A stretch of 64,000 nucleotides of DNA from Plazaster borealis (lineage: Eukaryota; Echinodermata; Asteroidea; Forcipulatida; Labidiasteridae): the NCBI GenBank assembly GCA_021014325.1, contig CM037476.1, positions 17,582,827 through 17,646,826 of the forward strand, given 5' to 3'. Shown piece by piece: positions 10,577 to 21,600 of the stretch; the stretch's first letter is position 1; the number at the start of each line of letters is the position of its first letter. Both the position numbers and the translations under genes were made by a program. Under the pieces are notes generated by a model, which worked only from the letters and a program-made list of their open reading frames with translations, made no database searches and was not told where the DNA came from.

Positions 10577-11363
10577 TCATTTTTTTCCCATGGCTTTCTT
10601 TGAGATGGAGATGATGACTTCATTAGTTATAAGATCTGGTGTCAGTGTGGCAAGGTCTCCAGCTGAAGTTGAAATCTGTAAATTATAAAATAAGGTAGCA
10701 AAAATGATTGTATTTTTGTACTCTACATGTGTTTTCAAAAGACAAATACATGTACAAGTAAGATACCAGACTTGACAAAAATAAAGTTAATCTACACGAA
10801 AAAAATATTTATACATGATTATTAAATAACCCTTAAAAAAAAGAGTTCTGTATTTGTTTATGGTGGGGGTTTTTTGAAAAAACAAAATAGGAAAAAATAT
10901 GTAAAAAATAATTGGAAAAAAAGTGTTTTAGAACAGAAAAACGTATCAAGAATACCAAAATCAAGTAAGTTTACTCAATCATCCTAATATTCATCAATTC
11001 TAAGCAAGCCAATTTTAATTTACTGCGTTATTTGTCACCCCACTATAAATCCCCCCTATTTACTATAATGGAATCGCCCACTTTGGAAAATTGGGCGTGG
11101 GTTGTATATACAGAATTGGACTGTTTCATTATTTGATGGGGGGGATTCTAAAAGCCTTTATTTATGTCGTAATTTTTCTTACTGAAATTTATCTTTAAAA
11201 TTCCCTTTTCATGTTTATTTCACTTAAAATATCGTTAACACTTAGTTTAACATTGTTCCTAATCATTTATATACCGAAACAAAGAAATACAACTTACCAT
11301 GATTGACGCCGAATTGTTATCTGATGTCCAGTCTTCCGCGGTATTTTCATCCACGCCGGACAT
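10577..11363 (-). CDS. Candidate two-exon gene encoding a 54-residue protein
   Basis: Exon 1 (11298-11363) starts ATG TCC GGC and reads MSGVDENTAEDWTSDNNSAS + IM. It ends ATG|GTAAGT, a strong donor. Exon 2 (10577-10675) follows a cag acceptor and reads ISTSAGDLATLTPDLITNEV, then a Lys-rich end and a stop at 10577-10579. The junction is phase 0. I do not recognise the family. The first exon is acidic and the second is short, hydrophobic-polar and basic at its end. A CG-rich stretch upstream (11690-11760) would suit a promoter. It could be a real small protein, or a coding fragment of a longer transcript using other exons. Confidence 0.38.
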
Positions 11364-11859
11364 CTTTGCAGCTCAAACTTTCTACCAGGGACACTTTAAA
11401 CAAATCAGTGATTGATCTATCTAAGAAAAAAAAGCTATGGTGTATCGATTTTTGTAGGTTTCAACCTACGTCGAGACCGTCCACTGCCTCGTTTTTGATG
11501 TCAAAGTTGGGCAACTAAAATTGATGCGATCGGCGAAAAAACGCGATTGTAAACAAGCCTGTAACTCTCGAAAGAACTTACGTAACCGGGGATTTTTTTC
11601 GTAGACTACGGCAAAATTTATGAATGAATCCAAGCTGACCACCCACGCTGACAACCGGTTCACATAAACAAGATCAATCCGCAGGGACGCCACGGAAAGC
11701 TATCGGGAGTTGTACAGTACATGCAGTACACTACGGTTCGCGTGGTTGCGAGTTCCCGGATGTGAAGTACATGGGTCACAAATACGCTTGGCAAAATAGA
11801 GCATCGGGAAGGGCGCCGCCAACGGCGGCTTTCGTGATACTGCCTATTTAAGCCTTCGT

Positions 11860-11895
11860 TCGAGAGAGACTCTGCTAGAGTCGAAACATCAGGCC
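11860..11895 (+). ncRNA. Ribozyme-like stem-loop relic
   Basis: GACTCT (11868-11873), gct, AGAGTC, then GAAAC (11883-11887), preceded by cgagaga. The same block occurs at 19050-19080 and 36126-36158. The stem followed directly by GAAAC is the second half of a hammerhead-type core. The CTGANGA half is degenerate here, so activity is doubtful. Confidence 0.4.
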
Positions 11896-12326
11896 GCTAC
11901 GATGTTTGTGCACTTATTACCGTTGACGTAACCGGTGGCTCAAAAGGGGGCAGTGGCACTGATGATCGGACAGCAGATCTATAGTTAAAATTAATTTTGT
12001 TCATGTTAAATTTAATCAAGTAGTAGGTCTATAAAAGAATATATATCAATACAAATAAATACAAATACAAAGGCACTTTGAACTGAGAAGTACAAAGTTT
12101 TGGCAGCATTATGTGATTATAATTACTGTTCTCATCTTAATCTCATTGTTAAGAAGTATGAATAGAGAACCATTTCATTCAACCTTTTTCATTCACTATC
12201 AAAGTCAAGGCCTATAAGTCAATATTTCTGGCCAACCCAACCGCCTCCTACAGACTGGTCAAATTGGTATTAATTTATTAATAATCAAGATTTTTATAAA
12301 GAAAACTCACTTCAGTGTGTGCATAT

Positions 12327-12560
12327 CTAGCAGCAATCTTGCCAGGTCAGCGTTCGAAAGACCCAGTCCCATGGCTTTACTTCTCCGCGCTGTATCACTG
12401 ACACAGGAAGTTTCATGCTGGGACTTTCAGTGGAAGTAACAACTTTCTGAAGTTTTCTATACCTGGCGTTTGACGCACTCTTTGATCGTTTCCAAGCACT
12501 TTCTGTCGACTTTGGCCTCCCAATTTTCTCCCGGGGTTCATTGGCAACCGTTGAATCCAT
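12327..12560 (-). CDS. Unassigned open frame, possibly a first exon
   Basis: From ATG at 12558-12560 the minus strand reads MDSTVANEPREKIGRPKSTE, then a basic Ser/Lys/Arg-rich stretch containing SNARYRKLQK, for 77 codons. The early 'GRPKST' and basic tail give the look of a nuclear or transposon-derived protein, but I recognise no domain. A possible donor (CCAG|GTATAG) lies within it, so only the first part may be exonic. The region 12580-12760 upstream has CG dinucleotides compatible with a promoter. Confidence 0.25.
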   Translation of the reverse strand: MDSTVANEPREKIGRPKSTESAWKRSKSASNARYRKLQKVVTSTESPSMKLPVSVIQRGEVKPWDWVFRTLTWQDCC

Positions 12561-12964
12561 TTTAGATCTTGTAAATTGACCTTTCAGACTCTAACATCAA
12601 TCAAAACTGTGGTATAACTTATGAAGATTGCAAAGATTTTGTGTATCGACGGCGCGGGCTGTACACAGCAACTCCAAACAACCTCGCATGCGCGGAATCT
12701 GTGCTCACTATACATGACAAACACAAAAATAGATTTTCTCCTGTTTAACTGGATCTGAGGAAACATGACATGAATCATTTGCGAATCTTTCCAACTTTAA
12801 ATGTACGACTATTATCGGATGTGTGAGGGCAGCATTCAACAAATTGTCTTCAAAAAAGACTTTTAGTCTCCCTGAGACGAAAATTCTTTTTGTGAAATTG
12901 TTTTACCCATTTCTAAAAAAAACTACAGCACATCAGCCTGTAATATTTCAAGGGAAGCTTTCGA

Positions 12965-13660
12965 CTGTCATTATCTTAAACCATGTAATTTAAGAATGAA
13001 TCTGTGAGCTTTCGTGTTTTGTTTCTTACCAGAAGTACAAACCCCTTTAAGCCAAATTTTGTACAAGTTTGTTATTTGATGTATGGTTGATCACCCAAAA
13101 CAGGGACACTTTCTGCTGACTATTTTGTCAGCTCTACCAATCCTGTATAATACCTTTAGTATGAGTCTGAGTCAAGATATTAAATTTTTTAACTCAAAAA
13201 TTGTAATTATTGAAACAAAATCTACGACAAAGGATAAACACAAGTTTGACTTCAGAAACAATAACATACAGAAACCAGTAGCTGAGCACTTCAATCTGCC
13301 TGGCCACTCCCTGTCATTTATCTTAAACCATGTAAGTTAAGAATGAATCTGTGAGCTTTCGTGTTTTGTTTCTTACCAGAAGTACAAACCCCCTTTAAGC
13401 CAAAATTTTTACAAGTTTGTTATTTGATGTATGGTTGATCACCCAAAACAGGGACACTTTCTGCGACTATTTTGTCAGCTCTACCGATCCTGTATAATAC
13501 CTTTAATATGAGTCAAAATATTAAAAAATTTAATTCATAAATTGTAATTATTGAAACAAAATCTACGACAAAGGATGAACAACCACAAGTTTGACTTCAG
13601 GAACAATAACATACAGAAACCAGTAGCTGAGCACTTCAATCTGCCTGGCCACTCCCTGCA
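12965..13660 (+). repeat. ~348-bp tandem duplication carrying part of a Penelope-like element
   Basis: The sequence 12965-13312 is repeated from about 13320 with few changes. Landmarks are 'gaatctgtgagctttcgtgt', 'gatgtatggttgatcaccca', 'tgtcagctctaccaatcctg' and the coding fragment KPVAEHFNLPGHSL. The junction reads ctgtca-tttatcttaaacc, the same as ctgtca-ttatcttaaacc at 12966, so the duplication probably arose by unequal exchange at a short match. Confidence 0.85.
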
Positions 13661-13823
13661 CCACCTAAAGGTGGCCATTGTTCAGCAGAGAGCATTCAGA
13701 GTCTGGTTTGGAAGGGAAGCTGCTGAACAGAAGATCATCAAGAACCTAAACTGTATTGATCAAGGACTTAATAGGGACCATGGTTTCCTGTCCCTACCAG
13801 GAATAGATGCTCTACATGTATAA
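13551..13823 (+). pseudogene. Penelope-like element, C-terminal GIY-YIG endonuclease fragment
   Basis: The open frame reads RQRMNNHKFDFRNNNIQKPV, AEHFNLPGHSLHHLKVAIVQ, then REAAEQKIIKNLN, and stops at 13821-13823. In GIY-YIG nucleases of Penelope-like elements the order is (L)R.R...H, KPVA.HFN..GHS and a catalytic Glu in a helix near the end (here the E of AAEQKII). All are present. The N-terminal GIY and YIG strands and the whole reverse transcriptase are missing, so this is a dead 5'-truncated copy. It is followed directly by the element's repeated 3' region. Confidence 0.8.
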
Positions 13824-13825
13824 CC

Positions 13826-14335
13826 CTTTGTTACTGAATTCATTCACCCGTAACTTTCTTGTGTATACATTTCACATACTTGTCTTGTCCCCTTCATTGC
13901 ATCTGATGAAGTAGTTGCTGTTTGGTACGAAAGCACATGCAGTTTTTTGGGGTAATTAGTTAGTCTATATTCCTTTCAGCCCCAAGTTATTTTGATAAAC
14001 AACTGCTGTTACTGAATTCATTCACCCGTAACTTTCTTGTGTATATATTTCACATGTACTTGGCTTGTCCCCTTCATTGCATCGGATGAAGTAGTTGCTG
14101 TTTGGTACGAAAGCACATGCAGTTTTTTGGGGTAATTAGTTAGTCTATATTCCTTTCAGCCCCAACTTCTTTTGACATAAACAACTGCTGTTACTGAATT
14201 CATTCACCCGTAACTTTCTTGTGTATATATTTCACATGTACTTGGCTTGTCCCCTTCATTGCATCTGATGAAGTAGTTGCTGTTTGGTACGAAAGCACAT
14301 GCAGTTTTTGGGGGTAATTAGTTAGTCTATATAGT
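13826..14335 (+). repeat. Three tandem ~180-bp units with a hammerhead-like core
   Basis: Units begin at about 13826, 14003 and 14185 with gttactgaattcattcaccc and end near ggtaattagttagtctatat. Each includes ccccttcattgcatctgatg followed by aagtagttgctgtttggtac and GAAAGC. CTGATGA (13903-13909) and GAAA (13929-13932) are the two conserved halves of a hammerhead ribozyme core. The second unit has cGGATGA instead. Penelope-like elements are known to carry hammerhead motifs in their terminal repeats and often occur as tandem copies. The predicted stem II here is weak. Confidence 0.7.
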
Positions 14336-14379
14336 GCTACCACTATTTTCCTTGTCTTATCTATCGGACTATAAAACCC

Positions 14380-14535
14380 GGTTCATAGTTTCTGCGAATG
14401 CTTCGTGCGCAGTGAATTTGACGTCGCAGCTCTGTTTTTAGCTGCAAATGTTTCGGAAGAGTTACAGCTCAACTCTTCCAAATTTTTCGTTGCGTATCGC
14501 ATTCGCAGGAAGTATGAACCAGGCTTATGAACCAG
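14380..14535. repeat. Palindromic MITE-like element, copy 1
   Basis: The arms 'ggttcatagtttctgcgaat' and 'attcgcaggaagtatgaacc' flank an inner stem (agagttacagctcaactct). A diverged second copy lies at 29985-30150, with the same ends (gcgaatgcg and aggaagtatgaacc). No coding potential. Confidence 0.75.
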
Positions 14536-14564
14536 GCTTAACGCAGCTAATTTGGTATATTAGG

Positions 14565-14870
14565 CTTGCGGTAACACCATGTGTATATCTACTATGCTGT
14601 GTAGATTTTTGTTTTTAGAGAACTTGTCTTGCTATATTCTACTGCCGCGTAGTAGATTTCGGAATTCGGGAGACTACAAAGTTCTGAAAAGAACTGTCCT
14701 GCTTCTTAACTACTACCTGGGCGGAAAGTAGAAAATCGGTCGGGACTACTACTTTCGCTTAGTGGATCGAGGGGACTTCTCGTTATTAACTTCACTGCCG
14801 CGGAGTGAGTTCATAGTTGGTCTCAACATTTCGACTAGCTTGCTCTAGTCATGGCCAGGAGATGATGATG
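14565..14870 (-). mobile_element. Penelope-like terminal region with ribozyme-like motif, copy 1
   Basis: It matches 59630-59925. Shared landmarks are gcggtaacaccatgtgta, 'agttctgaaaagaactgtcc', gggactactacttt and gtctcaac. On the minus strand it contains GACTAG / CTAGTC as a 6-bp stem followed by GAAAT (14827-14850), in the order expected for a hammerhead-type core. The reading direction is therefore minus. No ORF remains. Confidence 0.6.
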
Positions 14871-15099
14871 ATGATTCACAGCATTTGTATGGCGCCATAT
14901 ATCTGTTTCAAAAACATTCAAAGGCGCGAGCTCCTCCAATAAAGTTAGCATTTAAATGTCTGAAGGAAGAAGTGGTCCAGGTTGTCAATTTCGCGAAGAA
15001 ATGATTGGAGGGAGTTCCTCTGGCGAGGAGTAATAGAGGAAAATGCCCGGTCTCCATATCTCGAGATGAGTAATGGGCATCTGGAAAGTAAGGCCAGAT

Positions 15100-15440
15100 A
15101 ATAATAATAATAATACGCAGTTCTTATATAGCGCTTTATACTCCCGATGGGTGTCTCAAAGCGCTCAGTATTTTTCCTACAAGGTAAGTGGAGTTACGTG
15201 TTGAAGTATGAGACCTATTCCTTTGCATAGCACCATGTAATGGTTTATAAGGTGCTGTGGTGCAATATGCAGCCAATCAAACCAGGAACACCGGGGCGAA
15301 CCCCTTCTCTTTACGATAAGTGCACTGGGTTCTTTTACATGCATTACACAACACACGGGACCTATGGCTTAACGTCCCATCTCTGCTGAACAGAAACACC
15401 AGAGCTTGAGTTCGGTGTTCTTATCCGCTCGGCCACGACA
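15100..15440 (-). mobile_element. tRNA-derived SINE, minus strand
   Basis: The tail (taataataataatac, then 'ttatatagcgctttatactc') comes first in plus coordinates. The tRNA-like head with ggccgagcgg as complement (ccgctcggccacgac) ends at about 15438. It belongs to the same head type as 18468-18815 and 16960-17100. Confidence 0.7.
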
Positions 15441-15612
15441 CGCCACAAAGAGCAAAGACAATGAGCGAAGACCAGGGTGAAGATGACGCCGCTCAATTAA
15501 AGCTGAAACATATCGGCTATTTTTGTTATTGAAAAATCTGACCTCCTTCTCTCAGACAGAATTTTTCATCACGGCGTTGACTAAACACTCTGTGGAGAGA
15601 GCCCCCCCTGTC

Positions 15613-15660
15613 ATGCTGAGATGGACCTTCCTGGGATGTGTGACACGGGGAGTGAGCTGA
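15613..15660 (+). promoter_or_regulatory. uORF overlapping the AMD1 start
   Basis: An ATG at 15613, eight bases before the AMD1 ATG and in another frame, opens a 15-codon frame ([15 protein letters not shown]) that stops at 15658-15660, inside the AMD1 coding region. Its context (gtcATGc) is weaker than that of the AMD1 ATG (gagATGg). Vertebrate AMD1 is controlled by polyamines through a short uORF, so a regulatory role is conceivable. The peptide is unrelated to the vertebrate MAGDIS, and whether this ATG lies in the mature mRNA is not proven. Confidence 0.5.
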
Positions 15661-18600
15661 CACACTACGAGGGAACGGAAAAACTTCTGGAAATTTGGTT
15701 TGAGCCCTCGGGCCAGAGTGACATCCCCGATAAGGTCACCCAAGACCTGAAGGTCATACCCAGGTCAGTTTCAGACTTTCAGTTAAAATTTTCTACTATA
15801 ATTTTGAGATTTCAAAGTCTACTATGCTTTTGAGATTTCAAAGTCTTCTGTCAAATTTTTATATTTCTTGTCAAGGTTCTTCTCCCCAGGTTTTTTCAAA
15901 ACTATGGGGCATTCTGGGCCAAAATTTTGGGATGTTTTGCCGAAGCACGCTGAATCGAACAAGGTCTTCAGAATGTTTTCTTGGTTTTTAAAGCCCTACT
16001 GTGCAATCTGGAGCATTCTATATGTTTTTTGGGGTTTTTTTTGCGTAACGCCGAAATTTCCACATCATGGCCGAAATTTGTGCGTAACAGTGCGCAATTC
16101 GCGCATATCGGCCCAATACGCTAGCATGGCATGGGGAGAACCCCGCAGGGGGTTTCACAATAAACAAGTATTAAAGGGGTCAGCCTCGCTCCCACTCGAT
16201 ACCTCTCGTCACTAACCCCTGGTAGGGATGTACTGAAAAACAACGCTGATTGGCTACCAACAGTGACTACATGTACTTTGCGTGCACGCTTGTTAAAAAC
16301 TTTTGAGCGTTTGTGTGGTGCTTGTAGGATGCTTAGTATGCGCGTGTGGAAAATGCAAGTATTTTGACGCGATTCCATTTTAAATGAATATGTTTTCACA
16401 CGGTCAACTTAAACTGCATACAGTCACCCCGAAGTTGTTCTTGGCGTAAAACAAATTTGGCGTTCACACTCATCATTCGACTTGAAGTGGTTAAATGTTG
16501 TGATAAATAATTTAATAACCTTCACAAGTCATTGCTGTGAAATTTGTTTGACTGTGTATATTATTATCAATCTTCAACTATCTGTCTCTCTGTTATTTGA
16601 ACCCCCAGGGAACGCCTCGTTGAACTGCTTGGTTTGGTTCATTGTGAGATAGTGAGTGAGAAATGTCGAGATGATCTCCATGCTTATGTCCTCAGGTAAT
16701 TTATTTATTATTTATTTTATTTTATTTTTTATTTTTTGTTATGAGAGATCACCAAACATCACAAAGCCAGACGGCAACTTCAAGGTGAGGGCTACACTTA
16801 ACTGATTTGGGCTGTCGACCCAAATCAACTGCCACCAGGAGCATGATGCCACCTACTCTTGGGGCTGAAACAGGGTTACCCCTTTCACAGTCCGTAAGGA
16901 TGTAGGCATGGGTATCATCCACTAGGAGCCCGGCTGGTAAAGCAAAACACACTACCTTCCCAACTTTTTATGAAGCAATTATGATTAAGTGCCTTGCTCA
17001 AGGGCGCAAGTGTCGCGACCAGGTATCGAACCCACACTCTGCTGCTGACAACACCAGAGCTTGGGATTCGGTGAACTAGACCGCTCGGCCACGACAGGCC
17101 ACATGTAGCAAAACCACTCTGATACACTAGTACCACAGTTTACCACAAAGTACTATACCTTCCAGGCTTATTATAGCGCCAACATTATAGCGCCAAAGCA
17201 GCGCCTTCATGTGGCATTCATTTTTAAAAAAACCATTGTAATGGCCTATGTCAAAGACCATTCGTTTTTCACTATTCATTGTGCATTTTTCGTCCATCGT
17301 TTTGGACTATTGCACACTAGACTTTTAAACTACTGTGCGCCAGACCACACCCTTCATTATATGTTAAAGACCATTCGTTTTTTACTATTCACTTTGCATT
17401 TTCGTCCATCCAATTGGACTGTTGCACGCTAGACTTTTAAACTACTGTGCGCCAGACCACACCCTTCATTATACATGCACACAGCAGTACAAAACACCAT
17501 CGTAGTGGATGCCTGAATACAATCTTGCACATTTTGTTTAGTCTGTGACATTTGTTTCCTCTAAATGACAAAGATCTACTTGGATCAACAAATAATGAAT
17601 GGTTTGCCTTCATGCGATGGAGTCAATGTTTTCATGAACTGAAAGATGGAATACAAGTCATATAAATATTTTCACTATTGCATTCTTAAACATTATTTAT
17701 TTGAATATTATTTGTGTTTTATCCATATATCGTTGTGTGTTAAGCACTGTATATACTCGGTACTTTCCCTAGTCATGTGAAGGAAAAACCCACCACAGGC
17801 ATATTACTCAAATGGGATTCGAACCCACGACCTTTGCCATTCTAGAGCAGATGTCTTAGCACTAGACCATCGAGCTATCTCAGTGGCTAGAGGCAGTTTG
17901 AATCCTATATTTGTTTTAATATTTTTTTTCACAGGACTCGGTGAAAGTACTGAGTATATAGTGCTTGACATTCATCAGTGTTTGGGTAAAACACAAACAC
18001 TGTTTCTTTATCCGCGATGCAAATTTAACATTAAGATTAATTATTTGTAAAGTTATGTAGGATGTTGGGTGGAAACTCCCCTGTTTCTTGGGTTCTTTGT
18101 TCCATGCGGAATGATTGTTAATAATGGGTGACCACCAATACATGAAATAACTTGACGACATACACCGATGAATTGATGATATCTGAACACAAGGTTTATT
18201 CGGAGCTCCGCTCCTTTCAAAGATCTCTCTCCAACCGTCTTCTCTTTCTTTACATTTCTTTATTTTATTCCAATCTTTGTTATTAATCATTTCCTAAATC
18301 AAACTTTTAATTATTTATAAAAAGAAATCAACCACGCACGCGCTCACGCTCACGCTTTGCAAGTAGCTCGCGCATGCGGTGGATTGATTTACATGTCACT
18401 AACAGTTAATTTACAAGAAGGATAAGATTATAGCTTATGAAGGATTTTCTCTGGGTGCTATTTATAGGGTGTCATGGCCGAGCGGTTTAGAGCATCGAAT
18501 TCAAGGTCTGGTGGTGAAATCATGGGGTTGTGGGTTCGAGTCCCGGTCGTGACACTTGTGTCCTTGAGCAAGATGCTTTACTATAATTACTTCTCTTCAC

Positions 18601-21600
18601 CCAGGGCTATAAATGGGTACCTGCGAGGGCAGGGGTTGAAATTGTGTTTGAAATAGCCTTCAGAGCGCCATGGCAGCTCGGGGCTGTATACTCCCCAGGG
18701 AGCTGAGAAAGATTAAAGGAATGTTATTGGCCCAATGACCAGGGCACTAATGTATTTAGCGCATTGATACGTTATTGTGAAATGTGCTATATAAGAACTA
18801 TTTATTATTATTAGTTATTATTATTTCAGTGAGAGTAGCATGTTTCTGTCAACAAAGCGCTTTATTCTCAAGACATGTGGGACGACTACTCTCCTGAATG
18901 CCATAGAGCCCTTCATGAAACTAGCCAAGGAGTTCTGTGATTTTGACGTTAAGGTAAAAAAAACAAACGCAGAGAATAGTTGATGGCCTGACGTTTCAAC
19001 CCTAGCAGTGTCTTTCTCGAATGCTAAGAGTCTTTCTCTTTCTAGCCTTCGAGAAAGACTCTGCTAGGGTCGAAACATCAGGCCATTAACTGTTTTTTTG
19101 CCTTTATACCATAGGACATTTTGGTTGGTAAGAAGTTTGCAACAGCTAATTCTATTTTCTCGAGTTAAAAACTCTTGACCCAATTCATGTGACGTCATCA
19201 TCTTGGTTAAATGAATCTTGGTTGCGCGATATTTTGAGAGTCGATGTCCCCATTGTAGACCATAGCTGCGTGTAACGTAAGGTCAATAGGTCAATGTCGC
19301 TTTGTTTACAATAAGATGAAGGCACCTCAATGAGAAAAATGAACATTTCTGCTGGAGGTTTTCAAGTGGCACCTAGGCAATGACAAGGGGCACGGAGGCA
19401 ATGACATTGGGCACGGAGGCAATGACATTGGGCACGGAGGCAATGACAAGGGGCATTAAGGCAATGAACAGGGGCATGGAAACAATGACAAGGAGCACCA
19501 AGGCAATGACATGGGGCTCGAAGGCAATGACAAGTGACATGGAGGCAATGACAAGTGACATGGAGGCAATGACAAGTGACATGGAGGCAATGACAAGTGA
19601 CATGGAGGCAATGACAAGTGACATGGAGGCAATGACAAGTGACATGGAGGCAATGACAAGGGGCTCCAAGGAAATGACATGGGGCTCGGAGGCAATGACA
19701 AGTGACATGGAGGCAATGACGAGGGGCACTGAGGCAATGACATTGGGCATGGAGGCAATGACAAGGGGCATTGAGGCAATGACAAGGGGCATGGAGGCAA
19801 TGACAAGGAGCTCCAAGGCAATGACAAGGGGCACCGAGGCATTGACAAGGGGCACAGAGGCAATGACAAGGGACATGGTGGCATTGACAGGGGCACAGAG
19901 GCAATGACATGGGGCACCAAGGCAATGACAAGGGACATGGAAGCATTGACAAGGGGCACCAAGGCAATGACAAGGGGCACCAAGGCAATTACAAAGGGCA
20001 TGGAGGCAATTGCCTCAGTCGCTTCTTTGTGTCTGCTTCCACCTAGCGACCAGTTCCTCTCTCATTGTTACTTCTACTGCTCTAAACAAAATGCCGTAAG
20101 CAAAATGTTTTGAAATGATTGTTTTTGTAGGATTTGTTCTACTCCCGAAAGAATTTCTTCCGCCCGGAGCTCCAGGAAGCTCCTCATCAAAGCTTTTCCA
20201 GTGAGGTCAAGTACCTGGACACTCTGTTTAAAAGTAAGTTTGGTGTTACTGAATTGCCCCGTCATATGAGGGGGAAGGTAGGAGGAACAGCCCTCTTGTG
20301 AAAAAGGACAAGCATTCACCAATAATTTGCCAACTGCACAATCTGGCGCACTTGAAGCAGTTAATATTTGTATACTGTTATGACACCAAATTTAAAAAAC
20401 TCTAAAAGATGATAGAAATTCCAGCCAAATTATTTCACTGGACTGGGAATTGTATCATGTACTTGTGAACTAATAAGTCGCATCCCCTTAAGGTGATCCC
20501 TCTCCTGCCGCTTCCCAGGTTTTATCATAAACTTGGGTGTGATCCCTGGCTTTACGGCAGGTACAGGTTGAATGGTTTCTGACTGGCACCCTGAACAAAG
20601 ATATTGACAAAATAGGGAGACTGCCAACATTAGGGCTAGATAGCTCAGTTGGTAGAGCACCAGCACTTTAATCTTGAGGTCGCAGCTTCAAACCTTGCTC
20701 TGAGCCAATGATTCTTTGTTCAACCCAAAACAAATTAAAACTGTACCCAGTCGGTTTCCCTTGCGGTTGTAGAGTGCTTTATTTATTTTATTTATTTACT
20801 ACACATCCAATAGCACAATTAGCACCAATAATAGCAGGGTGAATAGGAAACAAGAAGAAACGTTCAGTTTTAGATGTTGGAGGAAAACCTACGCAATCAG
20901 GTAGGGACTGAAAATTCAATCCACATGCAAGGCTCCGGTCTGAGGTGGGATTCGAACCGGGGTCCACAGAGGTGAAAGGCAGGGATAGAAACCACTGAGC
21001 CAACCTGATCCCCCCAACCTTGATACTTTATAATAGAATGGAAATTTGTTCTTGTTCTATTTTAAAAGCCTTCTTCATTAAGTTTTGTTTCCCCAAAGTT
21101 ATTGTGAATTTTTGTTCATGAGTGGAATGAATTTGTGTTTGGCAGATGGAGCAGCCTACATGTTGGGACGGATCAACGGGGATTGCTGGTATGTTTATTT
21201 TCTGAATCCATCAAATAAGTTTGCTCTTCAAGATTTGCTGCTTAGGCTGGAAATCCAGTTGTCAAAGTGCAATCCTTTGAAATGAAAATACACGCCTCCC
21301 AATGCACATCTTATCTTTTTTTTGTATAATGTCTTTATAACAGTGTACATAAAGTTTTTATGAGAGTGTTTATAATCTTTCCATGTATTTTTTATATCTG
21401 TCTGTTTGTTCTAATGTTTTGCGTTCTTACGGGGATTGCTCTTTTAGAGAGTGATTTAGTTCGCTTTTGGGCAATCCCTAGGCTGCTGGTTGTTATTTTA
21501 TTTCTACATATTCCTCTGTTTTTTCGTAATTCTTGGTTTGATTGTTTTTCTAGGTCTTCTGTATGTATTGTAATGTTTTTTAAAAGCCTGAATGAATCTA

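Noticed and set aside
18468..18560. tRNA-Leu/Ser gene
   Set aside because: The A and B boxes are good, but the sequence continues into a conserved SINE body and tail with several copies in the window.
19362..20001. Several 167-208-codon repetitive frames on both strands
   Set aside because: They are a by-product of a 21-bp stop-free minisatellite in AMD1 intron 3.
20634..20705. tRNA-Lys gene
   Set aside because: The stems do not close well, and the same head plus flank is repeated at 31565, so it is a SINE.
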